Source: an uncultured Pelagibacteraceae bacterium
Lineage (GTDB): Bacteria; Pseudomonadota; Alphaproteobacteria; Pelagibacterales; Pelagibacteraceae
Assembly (NCBI GenBank): GCA_902566755.1
Contig: CACFJR010000007.1
Span: 1 to 42,835 of the forward strand
Direction of reading: 5' to 3'
DNA: 42,835 nucleotides
Position numbers and translations under genes: made by a program. Positions 1 through 7,856 of this stretch are shown here, piece after piece. The notes under the pieces were generated by a model. That model was not told the DNA's origin, made no database searches, and was given only the letters and a program-made list of their open reading frames with translations. Numbering within the stretch: position 1 is the first letter of the stretch; every line of letters begins with the position of its first letter.

Positions 1-197
1 ATTTGTTTAAAGATTTTCAAAGTTTAGAAATTTTTCCAATTAGAGGAAGAGTATCAACCCCCTTTAACATATTATTTGCAGGAAGATGGAAAAGATATAT
101 AGAAAAAACCGGTATCAATATTTTGTTAGATAAATTTGTAAGCGATACTAAAAACTCTGAACAATGCAGCGGCTTTAATTTTATAGTCAAAAAATAA
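1..197 (+). CDS. C-terminal end of a gene cut by the window edge, possibly a SAM methyltransferase
   Basis: An open frame enters from the left edge and stops at 195-197, leaving about 65 residues. Only the last part of the protein is visible, so no catalytic motif can be checked. The tail pattern, with a stretch ending GFNFIVKK, resembles the last beta-hairpin of class I SAM-dependent methyltransferases common in O-antigen clusters, and another methyltransferase lies at 1442. This is a weak resemblance and the function is inferred from context. The apparent TTG at position 3 is probably an internal codon, because the frame is open to the edge. Confidence 0.4.
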   Translation, partial: LFKDFQSLEIFPIRGRVSTPFNILFAGRWKRYIEKTGINILLDKFVSDTKNSEQCSGFNFIVKK

Positions 198-219
198 GCA
201 ACTCAATGTCCAAATATTT

Positions 220-1368
220 ATGAAAAAAAAAGTATTTTACTGGTCACCACATTTAAATCCAGTTGGAACTGTTAAATCAACTTTAAATTCAGCTTTATCT
301 TTGAAAAAATACAACAATGAATATGATGTTTATTTGATTAATGTTTGTGGCGAGTGGGATGATTATAAAAGTTTTTTTTTAGACAATTCGATTAAACAAA
401 TTAAATTATCTTTTAGTTATTTTAAATTTCTACCTAAAAAGGGTTTCATATCAAGTAGATTATCTTATTTTTTAATTTATATATTATCTTTTTTGCCATT
501 ATTAATTTTGTTAAAAAGGAATAAACCTGATGTAATATTTCTACATTTAATAACATCGCTTCCATTAACTATTTTAAAAATTTTTAAATTTGAAACTGAT
601 TTTATTTTGAGAATATCTGGATACCCTAAATTAAATATTTTAAGAAAAATAATTTGGAAATCAATTTCCGAAAAAATTAAATTTATTACCTGTCCAACTT
701 CGGACTTAAAAAAAGACCTTGAAAGATTGAATATATTTGATTGTAAAAAAATATATTTTTTACCGGATGCAATTATTAGGATTAAGAATTTAAAAAGAGA
801 AACCAATTTTTTTTTTGATAAACAAATTCCAGAAAATAAAAGAATAATTCTATCAGCGGGTAGACTTACTCATCAAAAAAACTTTCTCTACTTAATTGAT
901 GAGTTCTTTGAATTTTCAAAAGATAATGATGAGTTTGTTTTACTAATTTTAGGCGATGGAGAAAAAAAAAATGAAATTACAAGATTTATCAAAAAAAGAG
1001 GAATTGAAGATAAAGTATTTCTTTTAGGTCATAAAAATAATATTTATAGTTTTATGAGAAATAGTGATGTATTTATACTATCCTCACTCTGGGAAGAAGT
1101 AGGATTTGTTATTGTTGAGGCCGCCATATGTAATTCTCTCGTAATTTCAAGCAATTGTCCAAACGGACCAAAAGAATTTTTAGATAACGGAAAAAGAGGA
1201 ATTTTATTTGAGAGTAATAAGAAAAAAGCCCTCCTAAATAGTTTAAAGAATTTTTCTATTATGGATAAAAATCAAATATTTCAACACAAGTTAAAATTAA
1301 AAAAAGAGGCAAAAAAATATACAATTTTCAATCATTATATTGAATTAGACAAAATTCTGAAATTTTAA
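220..1368 (+). CDS. GT4-family glycosyltransferase
   Basis: A 382-residue GT-B fold glycosyltransferase, probably transferring a sugar from a nucleotide-sugar donor to a lipid-linked glycan on the inner face of the cytoplasmic membrane. The C-terminal donor domain carries ILSAGRLTHQKNF near residue 210, GDGEKKNEI, and an E-x7-E motif at E292/E300 within SSLWEEVGFVIVEAA. This is the nucleotide-sugar signature of the family. A hydrophobic stretch in the N-terminal half (about residues 75-100) suggests peripheral membrane contact. It begins 22 bases after the clipped gene on the same strand, so the two are probably co-transcribed. The sugar and linkage cannot be read from the sequence. Confidence 0.85.
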   Translation: MKKKVFYWSPHLNPVGTVKSTLNSALSLKKYNNEYDVYLINVCGEWDDYKSFFLDNSIKQIKLSFSYFKFLPKKGFISSRLSYFLIYILSFLPLLILLKRNKPDVIFLHLITSLPLTILKIFKFETDFILRISGYPKLNILRKIIWKSISEKIKFITCPTSDLKKDLERLNIFDCKKIYFLPDAIIRIKNLKRETNFFFDKQIPENKRIILSAGRLTHQKNFLYLIDEFFEFSKDNDEFVLLILGDGEKKNEITRFIKKRGIEDKVFLLGHKNNIYSFMRNSDVFILSSLWEEVGFVIVEAAICNSLVISSNCPNGPKEFLDNGKRGILFESNKKKALLNSLKNFSIMDKNQIFQHKLKLKKEAKKYTIFNHYIELDKILKF

Positions 1369-1378
1369 ATTAAATTAG

Positions 1379-1402
1379 TGAAATAACTATTTCAAACTTT
1401 TT
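1379..1402 (+). terminator. possible weak terminator after the first glycosyltransferase
   Basis: TGAAAT (1379-1384) can pair with ATTTCA (1389-1394) across a 4-base loop, followed by AAC and a short T run. The stem is only 6 bp and AT-rich. In a genome this AT-rich such a hairpin can arise by chance, so this is a weak call. Confidence 0.22.
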
Positions 1403-1441
1403 AGATTGATAAGATCATAAAAGTCTGTTTTAAGTCAAATC

Positions 1442-2203
1442 GTGTATTATTTTTATAAATCGGTAATTTTTAGGATAATAATTTCTTTATCCAGATATTT
1501 AATTTTTAATTTTTTCGGAAAATTTAAAATATTTCATAACCCAAAAGATAAAAATCTCTCAAACATTACTGTTTATGAAACTGGAAAAACTGGCCTAGAA
1601 CACAACTTAGTTTACAGAAATTTACCAAAAAAATTTGATTTAACACAAATAAAAAAAAAATTACTCCAATTTTCTGGAAAAAAAGCTGAGTTACTTGTTT
1701 ATCCACTTAAAGCTATAGATTTTATAAATTTTGATAAATTTAAAGTTTTAAGTATTGGACCTAGAGTTGAGTCAGAGTTGATGACAATACGATCGATGGG
1801 ATTTAAATGGAAAAATATTAAGGCAATTGATCTTCATACTTATTCAAACCTTGTTGAGCTTGGGGATATGCATGATATGAAATATGAAGATAATTCTTTT
1901 GATGTTGTAATAAGTGGATGGACGTTAAGATATAGCACCAATGTCAAACTGGCTTTATCAGAAACATTGAGAGTTAGTAAACCAGGTGGAATTATATCAA
2001 TTGGTTTTACATACAATAAGGAACATACAACTGATCCTAAACGCAAAACAAATAAGACAGAAGAAAATGAAATTTATACCACAGATCAAATTAAAGAAAT
2101 TTATAAAGAAAACATTCGAAACGTATATTTCGAATTTGATGCTTATAAAGACAATCCAAACGTTCCCAGACAGTCAGTAATAATAATTAGAGTAAAGAAA
2201 TAA
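1442..2203 (+). CDS. class I SAM-dependent methyltransferase
   Basis: A 253-residue protein with a GTG start. The SAM-binding motif I region reads VLSIGPRVESELM near residue 103, followed by an acidic strand end (AIDLHTYS), GDMHDMKYEDNSFDVVISG (motifs II/III) and LRVSKPGGIISIGF (motif IV/V, with the usual KPGG turn). This matches the Methyltransf_11-like fold. The substrate is unknown. Between glycosyltransferases, a sugar or lipid-linked intermediate is a reasonable guess. The first 30 residues are hydrophobic and basic and could contact the membrane. A downstream start cannot be excluded because no clear Shine-Dalgarno sequence precedes the GTG. Confidence 0.75.
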   Translation: MYYFYKSVIFRIIISLSRYLIFNFFGKFKIFHNPKDKNLSNITVYETGKTGLEHNLVYRNLPKKFDLTQIKKKLLQFSGKKAELLVYPLKAIDFINFDKFKVLSIGPRVESELMTIRSMGFKWKNIKAIDLHTYSNLVELGDMHDMKYEDNSFDVVISGWTLRYSTNVKLALSETLRVSKPGGIISIGFTYNKEHTTDPKRKTNKTEENEIYTTDQIKEIYKENIRNVYFEFDAYKDNPNVPRQSVIIIRVKK

Positions 2204-2221
2204 AAAAATTTATAATCCAGA

Positions 2222-3316
2222 TTAAATTTGCGATTTCAATATTTCTAAGTATTTTTTTAAATTACGATTATAATCAAATCTATATAAGGAATTATATGCA
2301 TTTGAGAGTAAATTTTTACATTTTTTTTTATTCATATGATAATATTTAATTTTTTGAGCTAATTCTTTGTAGTCCCCAACCTTAAATAACAATCCACCTT
2401 TACCATTTAATAAAATTTCTTTTGGACCTGTGTGACAATTACTTGAAATAATAAACTTTTTTAACACTAAACTTTCCAACAAAACATTAGGCAAACCCTC
2501 AAATTTTGAAGTTAGTACAAACAAATTTGTTTGTTTGATGAGAGGGTAAGGATTTTCAACGAAATCGTAAATTTTTACATATTTTTGTAAATTTTGATCT
2601 TTTATATAATTTTGAAGTTTATTTTTTAAAACTCCTTTTCCAATTATTGAAGCTTCAAAATCAATTTTATTTTTAATAAGATTTAATGACTTCAAAAAAG
2701 TTATTTGATCTTTTTGATCAGTAAAACGACCAATATTTAATATTCTTAATTTTTTCTTAGAATTGAAAATTTTCTTTGATTTTTGTTTTGATTTTTTAAT
2801 TATTTCATTTTTATTGAGTGGATTATATATAGTCTTAGCATTAACCTTAAATTCTTTTTTTAAATCATTTTTAAATTGATAACTATTTACTAAGACCTCA
2901 TTTGATAAATTTAAAATTTTTCGAAATATGTATCTTTTTATTAAATTTTTTGACCATCCAATGGGTGCAGAATTTGAACGAGAAATTACTTTCACAGAGA
3001 ATAACTTACAAATAATTATACAGTATAAATTTGCTTGAAAAGATAAAACGATGATGTTTTTGTTTTTAATAATTTCTTTAATCAAAAGAATTATTGATAG
3101 CAAATATTTTAGTTTTCTACTTAATTTGTCTAAAAAATTATAAGAATATGTTATAATCTCAATAGAATTACTAAATTTGTTTTTAAAATTTTTTGATATT
3201 GTTATAATCTTCAAGTTTCCAACATTTTTAACCAAATAGTTACAAACTAAAAAAAGATTTTTTTCAACACCGCCACCTTCAATTGAAGGCATAAAAACCA
3301 CAATTTTACTATTCAT
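2222..3316 (-). CDS. GT4-family glycosyltransferase, GGGVEKN type
   Basis: A 364-residue GT-B glycosyltransferase. The N-terminal acceptor domain begins with MPSIEGGGVEKNLF, a glycine-rich loop typical of GT4 enzymes acting on lipid carriers. The donor domain has LNIGRFTDQKDQ, IIGKGVLKNKL and SKFEGLPNVLLESLV, containing an E-x7-E motif, followed by SSNCHTGPKEIL. It converges with the methyltransferase at 1442 with an 18-base gap and diverges from the gene at 3446, so it is its own transcription unit. It shares the NCPNGPKE/NCHTGPKE-type loop with the glycosyltransferase at 220, suggesting related donors. The actual donor and acceptor are not known. Confidence 0.87.
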   Translation of the reverse strand: MNSKIVVFMPSIEGGGVEKNLFLVCNYLVKNVGNLKIITISKNFKNKFSNSIEIITYSYNFLDKLSRKLKYLLSIILLIKEIIKNKNIIVLSFQANLYCIIICKLFSVKVISRSNSAPIGWSKNLIKRYIFRKILNLSNEVLVNSYQFKNDLKKEFKVNAKTIYNPLNKNEIIKKSKQKSKKIFNSKKKLRILNIGRFTDQKDQITFLKSLNLIKNKIDFEASIIGKGVLKNKLQNYIKDQNLQKYVKIYDFVENPYPLIKQTNLFVLTSKFEGLPNVLLESLVLKKFIISSNCHTGPKEILLNGKGGLLFKVGDYKELAQKIKYYHMNKKKCKNLLSNAYNSLYRFDYNRNLKKYLEILKSQI

Positions 3317-3411
3317 TAATAATTTATTTTAATAACATATTGATCAAAGATGATACACAAAATATTTATATATCTTTGAAAATAACGAACATTTAAAAAA
3401 TTTTGGTTTTT

Positions 3412-3440
3412 TTGTATTAAACAATATATATGATTATAGT
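3412..3440 (+). promoter_or_regulatory. candidate sigma70-type promoter for the 3446 operon
   Basis: TTGTAT (3412-3417) and TATAGT (3435-3440) are separated by 17 bases in the 129-base divergent gap between 3316 and 3446. The predicted transcription start would fall on or next to the annotated ATG, implying a leaderless mRNA or use of the downstream ATG. AT-rich sequence yields many chance hexamers. Confidence 0.35.
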
Positions 3441-3445
3441 AATAA

Positions 3446-4138
3446 ATGTTAAATCTTAAATTAAACAGAAAAATGGCACAGCTAGCACTGTTACAAAGAA
3501 TTGAGTTAGCAAATCCTTTGTTAACAAAATTAAGAAAAGTTTTTGGAAGATATCTATTTTCTAAAATATTTTCAAAATATTTTATAAACGTAAAGGAAAT
3601 TTCAAAAAATTACAGTGTATGTATGGAAAAAGAATTAATAACAATTTTGCCATTTCTTAGACATGGTCAAAAAATTTTGAGTATAGGTTCTGGTCTTGGG
3701 GGTCTTGAAATAGGAATTTTAAATAAATTTAATGAAACTAATATCACATTTTTGGAAAAAAATTATGTTTCAAAGAAGATAAAGTATGGTTGGGATAATG
3801 ACAATAAAGAAGGTTATAATGACCTTTCGCTATTAAAAAATTTAATTGAGATGAATAAAATATCATCAGACCAATTTAGTATTTTTGATTGTGACAATGG
3901 AAATTTACCTATTAAGAAATATAACCTAGTTATTTCACTATATTCTTTAGATTACCATTATGATTTTAACATTTATTTGGATTACCTAAAAAAAAGCACT
4001 GATGAAAATTCTTTTATAATATTTGATACCATTAGACATGACTATTTTAAAAAAATCTTTAATCAGGTAAGGATAATTAAAGTTGATCAAAATACAGTCC
4101 ATAAATCTAAGAGAATAGTATGCAGCATATTTAAATAA
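3446..4138 (+). CDS. SAM-dependent methyltransferase-like protein
   Basis: A 230-residue protein with ILSIGSGLGGLEIGI near residue 77 (glycine-rich SAM motif I), ITFLEKNYV at strand 2 with the acidic residue expected to hold the ribose, FDCDNGNLPIKKYNLVIS (motifs II/III) and a degenerate C-terminal sheet. Class I methyltransferase is likely, substrate unknown. The start is uncertain: ATG 3446 lies only 5 bases after a candidate -10 hexamer, while an in-frame ATG at 3473 (MAQLALLQR) is an alternative. It is followed 3 bases later by the O-antigen ligase-like gene, so the two form an operon. Confidence 0.7.
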   Translation: MLNLKLNRKMAQLALLQRIELANPLLTKLRKVFGRYLFSKIFSKYFINVKEISKNYSVCMEKELITILPFLRHGQKILSIGSGLGGLEIGILNKFNETNITFLEKNYVSKKIKYGWDNDNKEGYNDLSLLKNLIEMNKISSDQFSIFDCDNGNLPIKKYNLVISLYSLDYHYDFNIYLDYLKKSTDENSFIIFDTIRHDYFKKIFNQVRIIKVDQNTVHKSKRIVCSIFK

Positions 4139-4141
4139 AAA

Positions 4142-5401
4142 ATGAATAATTTTAAAACATATATTCCAACAATATTATTTTCTCTACTTCCTATTTCAAT
4201 AATTTTGGGTCCAAGTATCTCACTTATAAATATTGTAATATTTAGCTTATATTTTTTAATAATATATTTTCCACAAAACAATATAAAGATTCATGATACA
4301 AAACCAGTTTTTCTGCTAGTAATTTTAAATTTGTACCTTGTATTTAACTCATTAATTTCAGTAGATATATCGTCAGGTGTTTACAGAAATTTTGGATTTC
4401 TTAGATTCATTTTTTTTTTTATAATGGTTAACTATCTTTTTTATATTAATGAAAAAAATTTAAATATTCTTAAAGTATGGACCATTATATTTTTTGTAGT
4501 TTTAATTGATATTTATATAGAAAGATTTACCGGAAGTAATATTTTAGGTTTTAGTACTAGTTTATTTGCAGATGGTATCCAAACACGTGGTTACAGAGTT
4601 GTAAGTTTTTTTAGAACTGAACAAATACCCGGGGCTTTTATTTGTGGTTTTTCTTTTATAGTCCTGGGATATATTCTTAATTATCTTAAATTTCAAAAAA
4701 ATTTAAAAATATTTGGATTTGTCATCATTTTGTTTTGTTTAATAGGAATAATTCTTACAGGCGAAAGATCAAATGGGTTAAAAGCTTTAGTAGGTTTTTT
4801 GATTTTTGTAGCTATTATTGATTATGTAAAGATTAAAAATAAAATATTAATTTTGTTTGGATTTTTGGCAATTTTTTTTCTTACTATTAACTTTTCAGAT
4901 TATGTTAAATACAGGTATGTTGATCAACTTTTCAGCAAGATAAAGACAAAGGATGAAAGAGAATATTTTTTTGAAAATAGTTTATATATAAAACTTTATA
5001 AATCTGGATTTTATGTTTTTAAGAATAATCCTTGGTTAGGTGTTGGCAACAAAAATTATAGAATTGAGGCATGTGATCCTAAAAAAAATTCTGTTCATAA
5101 AGAATATTATTGTCTAACTCATCCTCACCAAGTTTATATAGAGATGTTGGCTGAGCATGGCATTATTGGAACAATAATAATAATTTCTATAATTTTTTAC
5201 CTTTCTTTTAGAATAATTAGAAAAATAATTGATAGCAAAAATTATATTCAGGCTGGTTGTTTAATTTATTTATTGATTAATTTTGTACCGATACTACCTA
5301 GTGGATCTTTTTTTAATAATTTTAATATAACTTTATTTATGATTAATTTTTCATTAATGTATGCAATAAATAAAGAGACAAATATTTTTCAAAAAGAATG
5401 A
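4142..5401 (+). CDS. O-antigen ligase / polymerase-like membrane protein (Wzy_C family)
   Basis: A 419-residue polytopic protein with about ten to twelve hydrophobic segments. LTGERSNGLKALVGF near residue 205 carries the arginine expected in WaaL-type enzymes. A long hydrophilic loop (about residues 265-345) ends in THPHQVYIEMLAEHGIIG, the histidine-bearing signature of the Wzy_C/WaaL family. Such enzymes move undecaprenyl-linked glycan to lipid A core, or polymerise O-units, on the periplasmic face. Ligase and polymerase cannot be separated by sequence alone. It starts 3 bases after the preceding methyltransferase and ends 23 bases before a tRNA gene. Confidence 0.8.
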   Translation: MNNFKTYIPTILFSLLPISIILGPSISLINIVIFSLYFLIIYFPQNNIKIHDTKPVFLLVILNLYLVFNSLISVDISSGVYRNFGFLRFIFFFIMVNYLFYINEKNLNILKVWTIIFFVVLIDIYIERFTGSNILGFSTSLFADGIQTRGYRVVSFFRTEQIPGAFICGFSFIVLGYILNYLKFQKNLKIFGFVIILFCLIGIILTGERSNGLKALVGFLIFVAIIDYVKIKNKILILFGFLAIFFLTINFSDYVKYRYVDQLFSKIKTKDEREYFFENSLYIKLYKSGFYVFKNNPWLGVGNKNYRIEACDPKKNSVHKEYYCLTHPHQVYIEMLAEHGIIGTIIIISIIFYLSFRIIRKIIDSKNYIQAGCLIYLLINFVPILPSGSFFNNFNITLFMINFSLMYAINKETNIFQKE

Positions 5402-5424
5402 TAAAAATGTTTGAATAAAAATTC

Positions 5425-5499
5425 GGGCCGTTAGCTCAATAGTAGAGTACTGCATTGACATTGCAGGGGTAGTTGGAGCGTAACCAACACGGCCCACCA
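5425..5499 (+). tRNA. tRNA-Val (GAC) with non-standard D- and T-loops
   Basis: A 75-base cloverleaf with encoded ACCA. The acceptor GGGCCGT (5425-5431) pairs with ACGGCCC (5489-5495). The anticodon stem CTGCA/TGCAG holds loop TTGACAT with anticodon GAC at 5457-5459. The T stem GTTGG/CCAAC is perfect, but its loop is AGCGTAA instead of the usual TTCRANY. The D-loop is AATAGTA, without the normal GG pair. All stems are intact, so this is probably a working tRNA rather than a decayed one, though the elbow contacts must differ from the norm. Confidence 0.85.
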
Positions 5500-5544
5500 T
5501 CGTTGCTTGAATAGAGTGGAAAAAAGAGGTAAAGATGATTAATT

Positions 5545-5621
5545 GGGCCTGTAGCTCAGTTGGTTAGAGCAGTACACTCATAATGTATTGGTCCCAGGTT
5601 CGAGTCCTGGCGGGCCCACCA
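5545..5621 (+). tRNA. tRNA with CAU anticodon (Ile2 or elongator Met)
   Basis: A 77-base canonical cloverleaf. The acceptor GGGCCTG pairs with CGGGCCC with one G-T wobble, the D-loop contains GTTGGTTA, the anticodon loop CTCATAA has CAT at 5579-5581, the T arm is CCAGG-TTCGAGT-CCTGG, and CCA is encoded. The A72-type pair of initiator tRNA is absent, since the first pair is G-C. The CTCATAA loop and TTGGTC variable region resemble tRNA-Ile2, which needs lysidine made by TilS, but elongator Met cannot be excluded. It lies 45 bases after tRNA-Val and ends one base from the stop codon of the convergent GT2 gene. Confidence 0.9.
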
Positions 5622-5622
5622 A

Positions 5623-6324
5623 CTAAAATATAATCTTTGAAATAAATTTTTTTAAAATCATTGATACAAGATTAAATAAAATTTTTAAACTCATTTTGCT
5701 TTTACCTTTTATTCTGCTATCAAAATTAATATCAACATCAATAACTTTAACTTTTTGATTTTTAATATAAATTAAATCTAACAATATTTTATAACCTTTT
5801 TTAATCAATTTTTTTTGAGATTTAGTAAATACTTCTTTTTTAAACATAAAAAAACCACTCATCGGATCAGAGGTTTTTACTCCTAATAAAAAATTTACAA
5901 TTAATATAAGTATTCTTGATGCGTAGAGTCTAAAAAAATTGAGGTTATGTTTTTTATTTTTAAATAAATTGCGAGTACCAACAACAAAATCTGGGTTATT
6001 TTCAAAAAATGTATGCAAAATTTTTTTTATGTCACTAGGTTTATGTTGCAAATCACCATCCATTACAATTATATTTTTAGTTCTTGCTTTTTTAAAACCA
6101 TCTATACAAGACCTTGATAAATCCCTCTCCTTTTTTCTAATTATATATCGAAAATTTTTCCTCTTAAATTTTTTCAAAATTTCATAAGTCCCGTCCTTAG
6201 AATTATCGTCTATAATTATAAGTTCAAATTTTATATTCTTAAGTTCTCGGTAAATCTTTGGAATAAGAATTGCTAAATTTTTTGCTTCATTATAAACAGG
6301 AATTACTATTGTAAATTTATCCAT
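5623..6324 (-). CDS. GT2 polyprenyl-phosphate sugar transferase (DPM1-like)
   Basis: A 233-residue GT-A fold enzyme of the dolichol/undecaprenyl-phosphate mannosyltransferase group, which loads a hexose onto a polyprenyl phosphate at the cytoplasmic membrane. Visible motifs are FTIVIPVYNEAKNL at the N-terminus, IIDDNSKDGT, VMDGDLQHKP (the metal-binding DxD-like site) near residue 90, VGTRN, SDPMSGFFMFKK and the late RIKGKSKMSLK motif typical of this subfamily. The last 15 residues are hydrophobic and may anchor it, but there are no extra transmembrane domains as in ArnC or GtrB. The stop codon abuts the tRNA-CAU gene, marking the edge of the polysaccharide block. Confidence 0.85.
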   Translation of the reverse strand: MDKFTIVIPVYNEAKNLAILIPKIYRELKNIKFELIIIDDNSKDGTYEILKKFKRKNFRYIIRKKERDLSRSCIDGFKKARTKNIIVMDGDLQHKPSDIKKILHTFFENNPDFVVGTRNLFKNKKHNLNFFRLYASRILILIVNFLLGVKTSDPMSGFFMFKKEVFTKSQKKLIKKGYKILLDLIYIKNQKVKVIDVDINFDSRIKGKSKMSLKILFNLVSMILKKFISKIIF

Positions 6325-6401
6325 ATCTTAAAATCTTATAATAAACGTTAATTTGTTTTAATAAAATTAAATTGAGAAGATCTTAAAAATAAAAAGAATT
6401 A

Positions 6402-6995
6402 TTAATTTTCTAAGAATTTATTTAAATTATCAAATAAAGCTTCAATACTACCATCATTGTTAACGATTATAGAATTAAACTCTTCTTTTTGGGTTCTTGC
6501 CAAACTTAATCCTTCAATCACCAAATCTCTTATTAAAGGATTTTCAGGATCTTTTGTATAAACTCTCCAATCTATTTTAACCTCCGGTCTATCAGAAGTT
6601 CCAATTAATTTTGAGAATACAATTGTATACTTTTCATTTTTAATCTCTTCAGATAAGACTGTTATTTTTGCATCGGTATAACCAACTAAACGTCCTGAAA
6701 AACTTTTTAAAAAATAATTTTTAAAAAGCTCTTTGTATTGTTCTTTTTGGCTATCTGTAAGTGTTTTTCTATACTTACCTAACGTGTATAAACCTACTCC
6801 TTCTATGTCGACTGATTTTTCTCCAATTTCTTTAAGCCTAATAATCTTTTCATCATCCGATAGTTTACTTGATAAAACTTGAGATGCGTCATCCGTTAAC
6901 GAACTTATAAATTCAGAAGCATTTTTTGACCAAGAGGTATTTGTTAAAAAAAATAAAATTAATATTGAAACAATAACATTTTTCAAAATCTTCAT
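6402..6995 (-). CDS. mlaC: MlaC, periplasmic phospholipid-binding protein
   Basis: A 197-residue protein with a signal peptide (hydrophobic core at about residues 7-20, cleavage probably after SWS). The body matches the MlaC/Ttg2D family: an N-terminal helical region with ASEFISSLTDDASQVLS, then GRYRKTLT-like GKYRKTLTDSQKEQYKELF, a strand pair around KIDWRVYTKDPENPLIRDLV, and IEGLSLARTQKEEFNSII at the end. MlaC carries phospholipids across the periplasm between MlaA at the outer membrane and the MlaFEDB ABC transporter. It lies 12 bases downstream of mlaA on the same strand. The mlaFEDB genes are not in this window. Confidence 0.9.
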   Translation of the reverse strand: MKILKNVIVSILILFFLTNTSWSKNASEFISSLTDDASQVLSSKLSDDEKIIRLKEIGEKSVDIEGVGLYTLGKYRKTLTDSQKEQYKELFKNYFLKSFSGRLVGYTDAKITVLSEEIKNEKYTIVFSKLIGTSDRPEVKIDWRVYTKDPENPLIRDLVIEGLSLARTQKEEFNSIIVNNDGSIEALFDNLNKFLEN

Positions 6996-7007
6996 ACTTA
7001 AAAATTT

Positions 7008-7781
7008 TTATTGATTTTCTAGAGTATCCCAGTCACCATCATCCATGGCTTCAGTTTTGTCACTCGAATTATTAATTTTTTTCTTTCTGTCTTGTAGGTA
7101 CAAACTTCGTACAGTTGCGTATAGATCAACTGAATTTTTTTCCATAGCGTCAAATGCCTCTAAATTTTTAGCTCTGAAATCTACACCTGACGTAACTCTC
7201 GAAGCCCAATAATCAGACTCCTTAAATTCCTTGACATATTCCTCGTCATCTCTCACGGTAATATTATGCCATACGTCTCCACCATTCATTGCAACGAAAG
7301 ACCCCACGGTATCTCTGATAGTAGTTGGACCTAATACTGGCAAAACTAAATAACAACCTTCCCCAACTCCCATTACTCCTAGCGTTTGTCCAAAATCCTC
7401 TTTTTCTCTTTTTTCAAATCCAAATGAATTAGCGGGATCAAAAATACCAGCTATACCAAGTGTAGTGTTAATTAAAAGTCTAGCACTATTATTTGCGGCA
7501 GATCCAAAATCACCTTGTAAAATATTATTCGGGATCGTAATTAAATTTGATAAATTGTTCAAAGCGTTACCTGTTCCAGTTCTTATCGGAGAAGGAAGCT
7601 TTCTATACCCTTTAGATATAGGTTTAAAAATCACTTTATCTAAACCCATATTTAAGGCAAATGTAGCTCTATTAAGCTTTTCAAAACAGTCTCTAACTTT
7701 ACCTTCATTACTAAGTGTTTTATTTACAACTAGTAATTGAATTATAAAAATTGCAAACAATGTTGTTATTATTCTATTCAT
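7008..7781 (-). CDS. mlaA: MlaA (VacJ) outer-membrane lipid asymmetry protein, no lipobox
   Basis: A 257-residue VacJ/MlaA-family protein that removes misplaced phospholipids from the outer leaflet and passes them to MlaC. Family landmarks are FEKLNRATFALNMGLDK, NALNNLSNLITIPNNILQG, ARLLINTTLGIAGIFDPA, EDFGQTLGVMGVGEGCYLVLP and GPTTIRDTVG. The N-terminus has a hydrophobic signal core (residues 5-20) but no LxxC lipobox. The only nearby cysteine, C32, lies in RDCFEKLNR, where the family usually reads DPFE, beyond a normal cleavage site. The mature protein may therefore be released by signal peptidase I. A 75-base gap separates it from the divergent amidase gene. Confidence 0.9.
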   Translation of the reverse strand: MNRIITTLFAIFIIQLLVVNKTLSNEGKVRDCFEKLNRATFALNMGLDKVIFKPISKGYRKLPSPIRTGTGNALNNLSNLITIPNNILQGDFGSAANNSARLLINTTLGIAGIFDPANSFGFEKREKEDFGQTLGVMGVGEGCYLVLPVLGPTTIRDTVGSFVAMNGGDVWHNITVRDDEEYVKEFKESDYWASRVTSGVDFRAKNLEAFDAMEKNSVDLYATVRSLYLQDRKKKINNSSDKTEAMDDGDWDTLENQ

Positions 7782-7856
7782 TTAAATTCTGTATAATATA
7801 TCTTAGTGCAAAGTAAATCAGAAATTTGTCAAAAAAACCCTAATAAATAGGCAAAA

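Noticed and set aside
7782-7856. A bidirectional promoter between mlaA and the amidase
   Set aside because: TATAAT at 7792-7797 and a TTGACA on the minus strand exist, but neither has a partner hexamer at 15-19 bases, so no promoter could be assigned.
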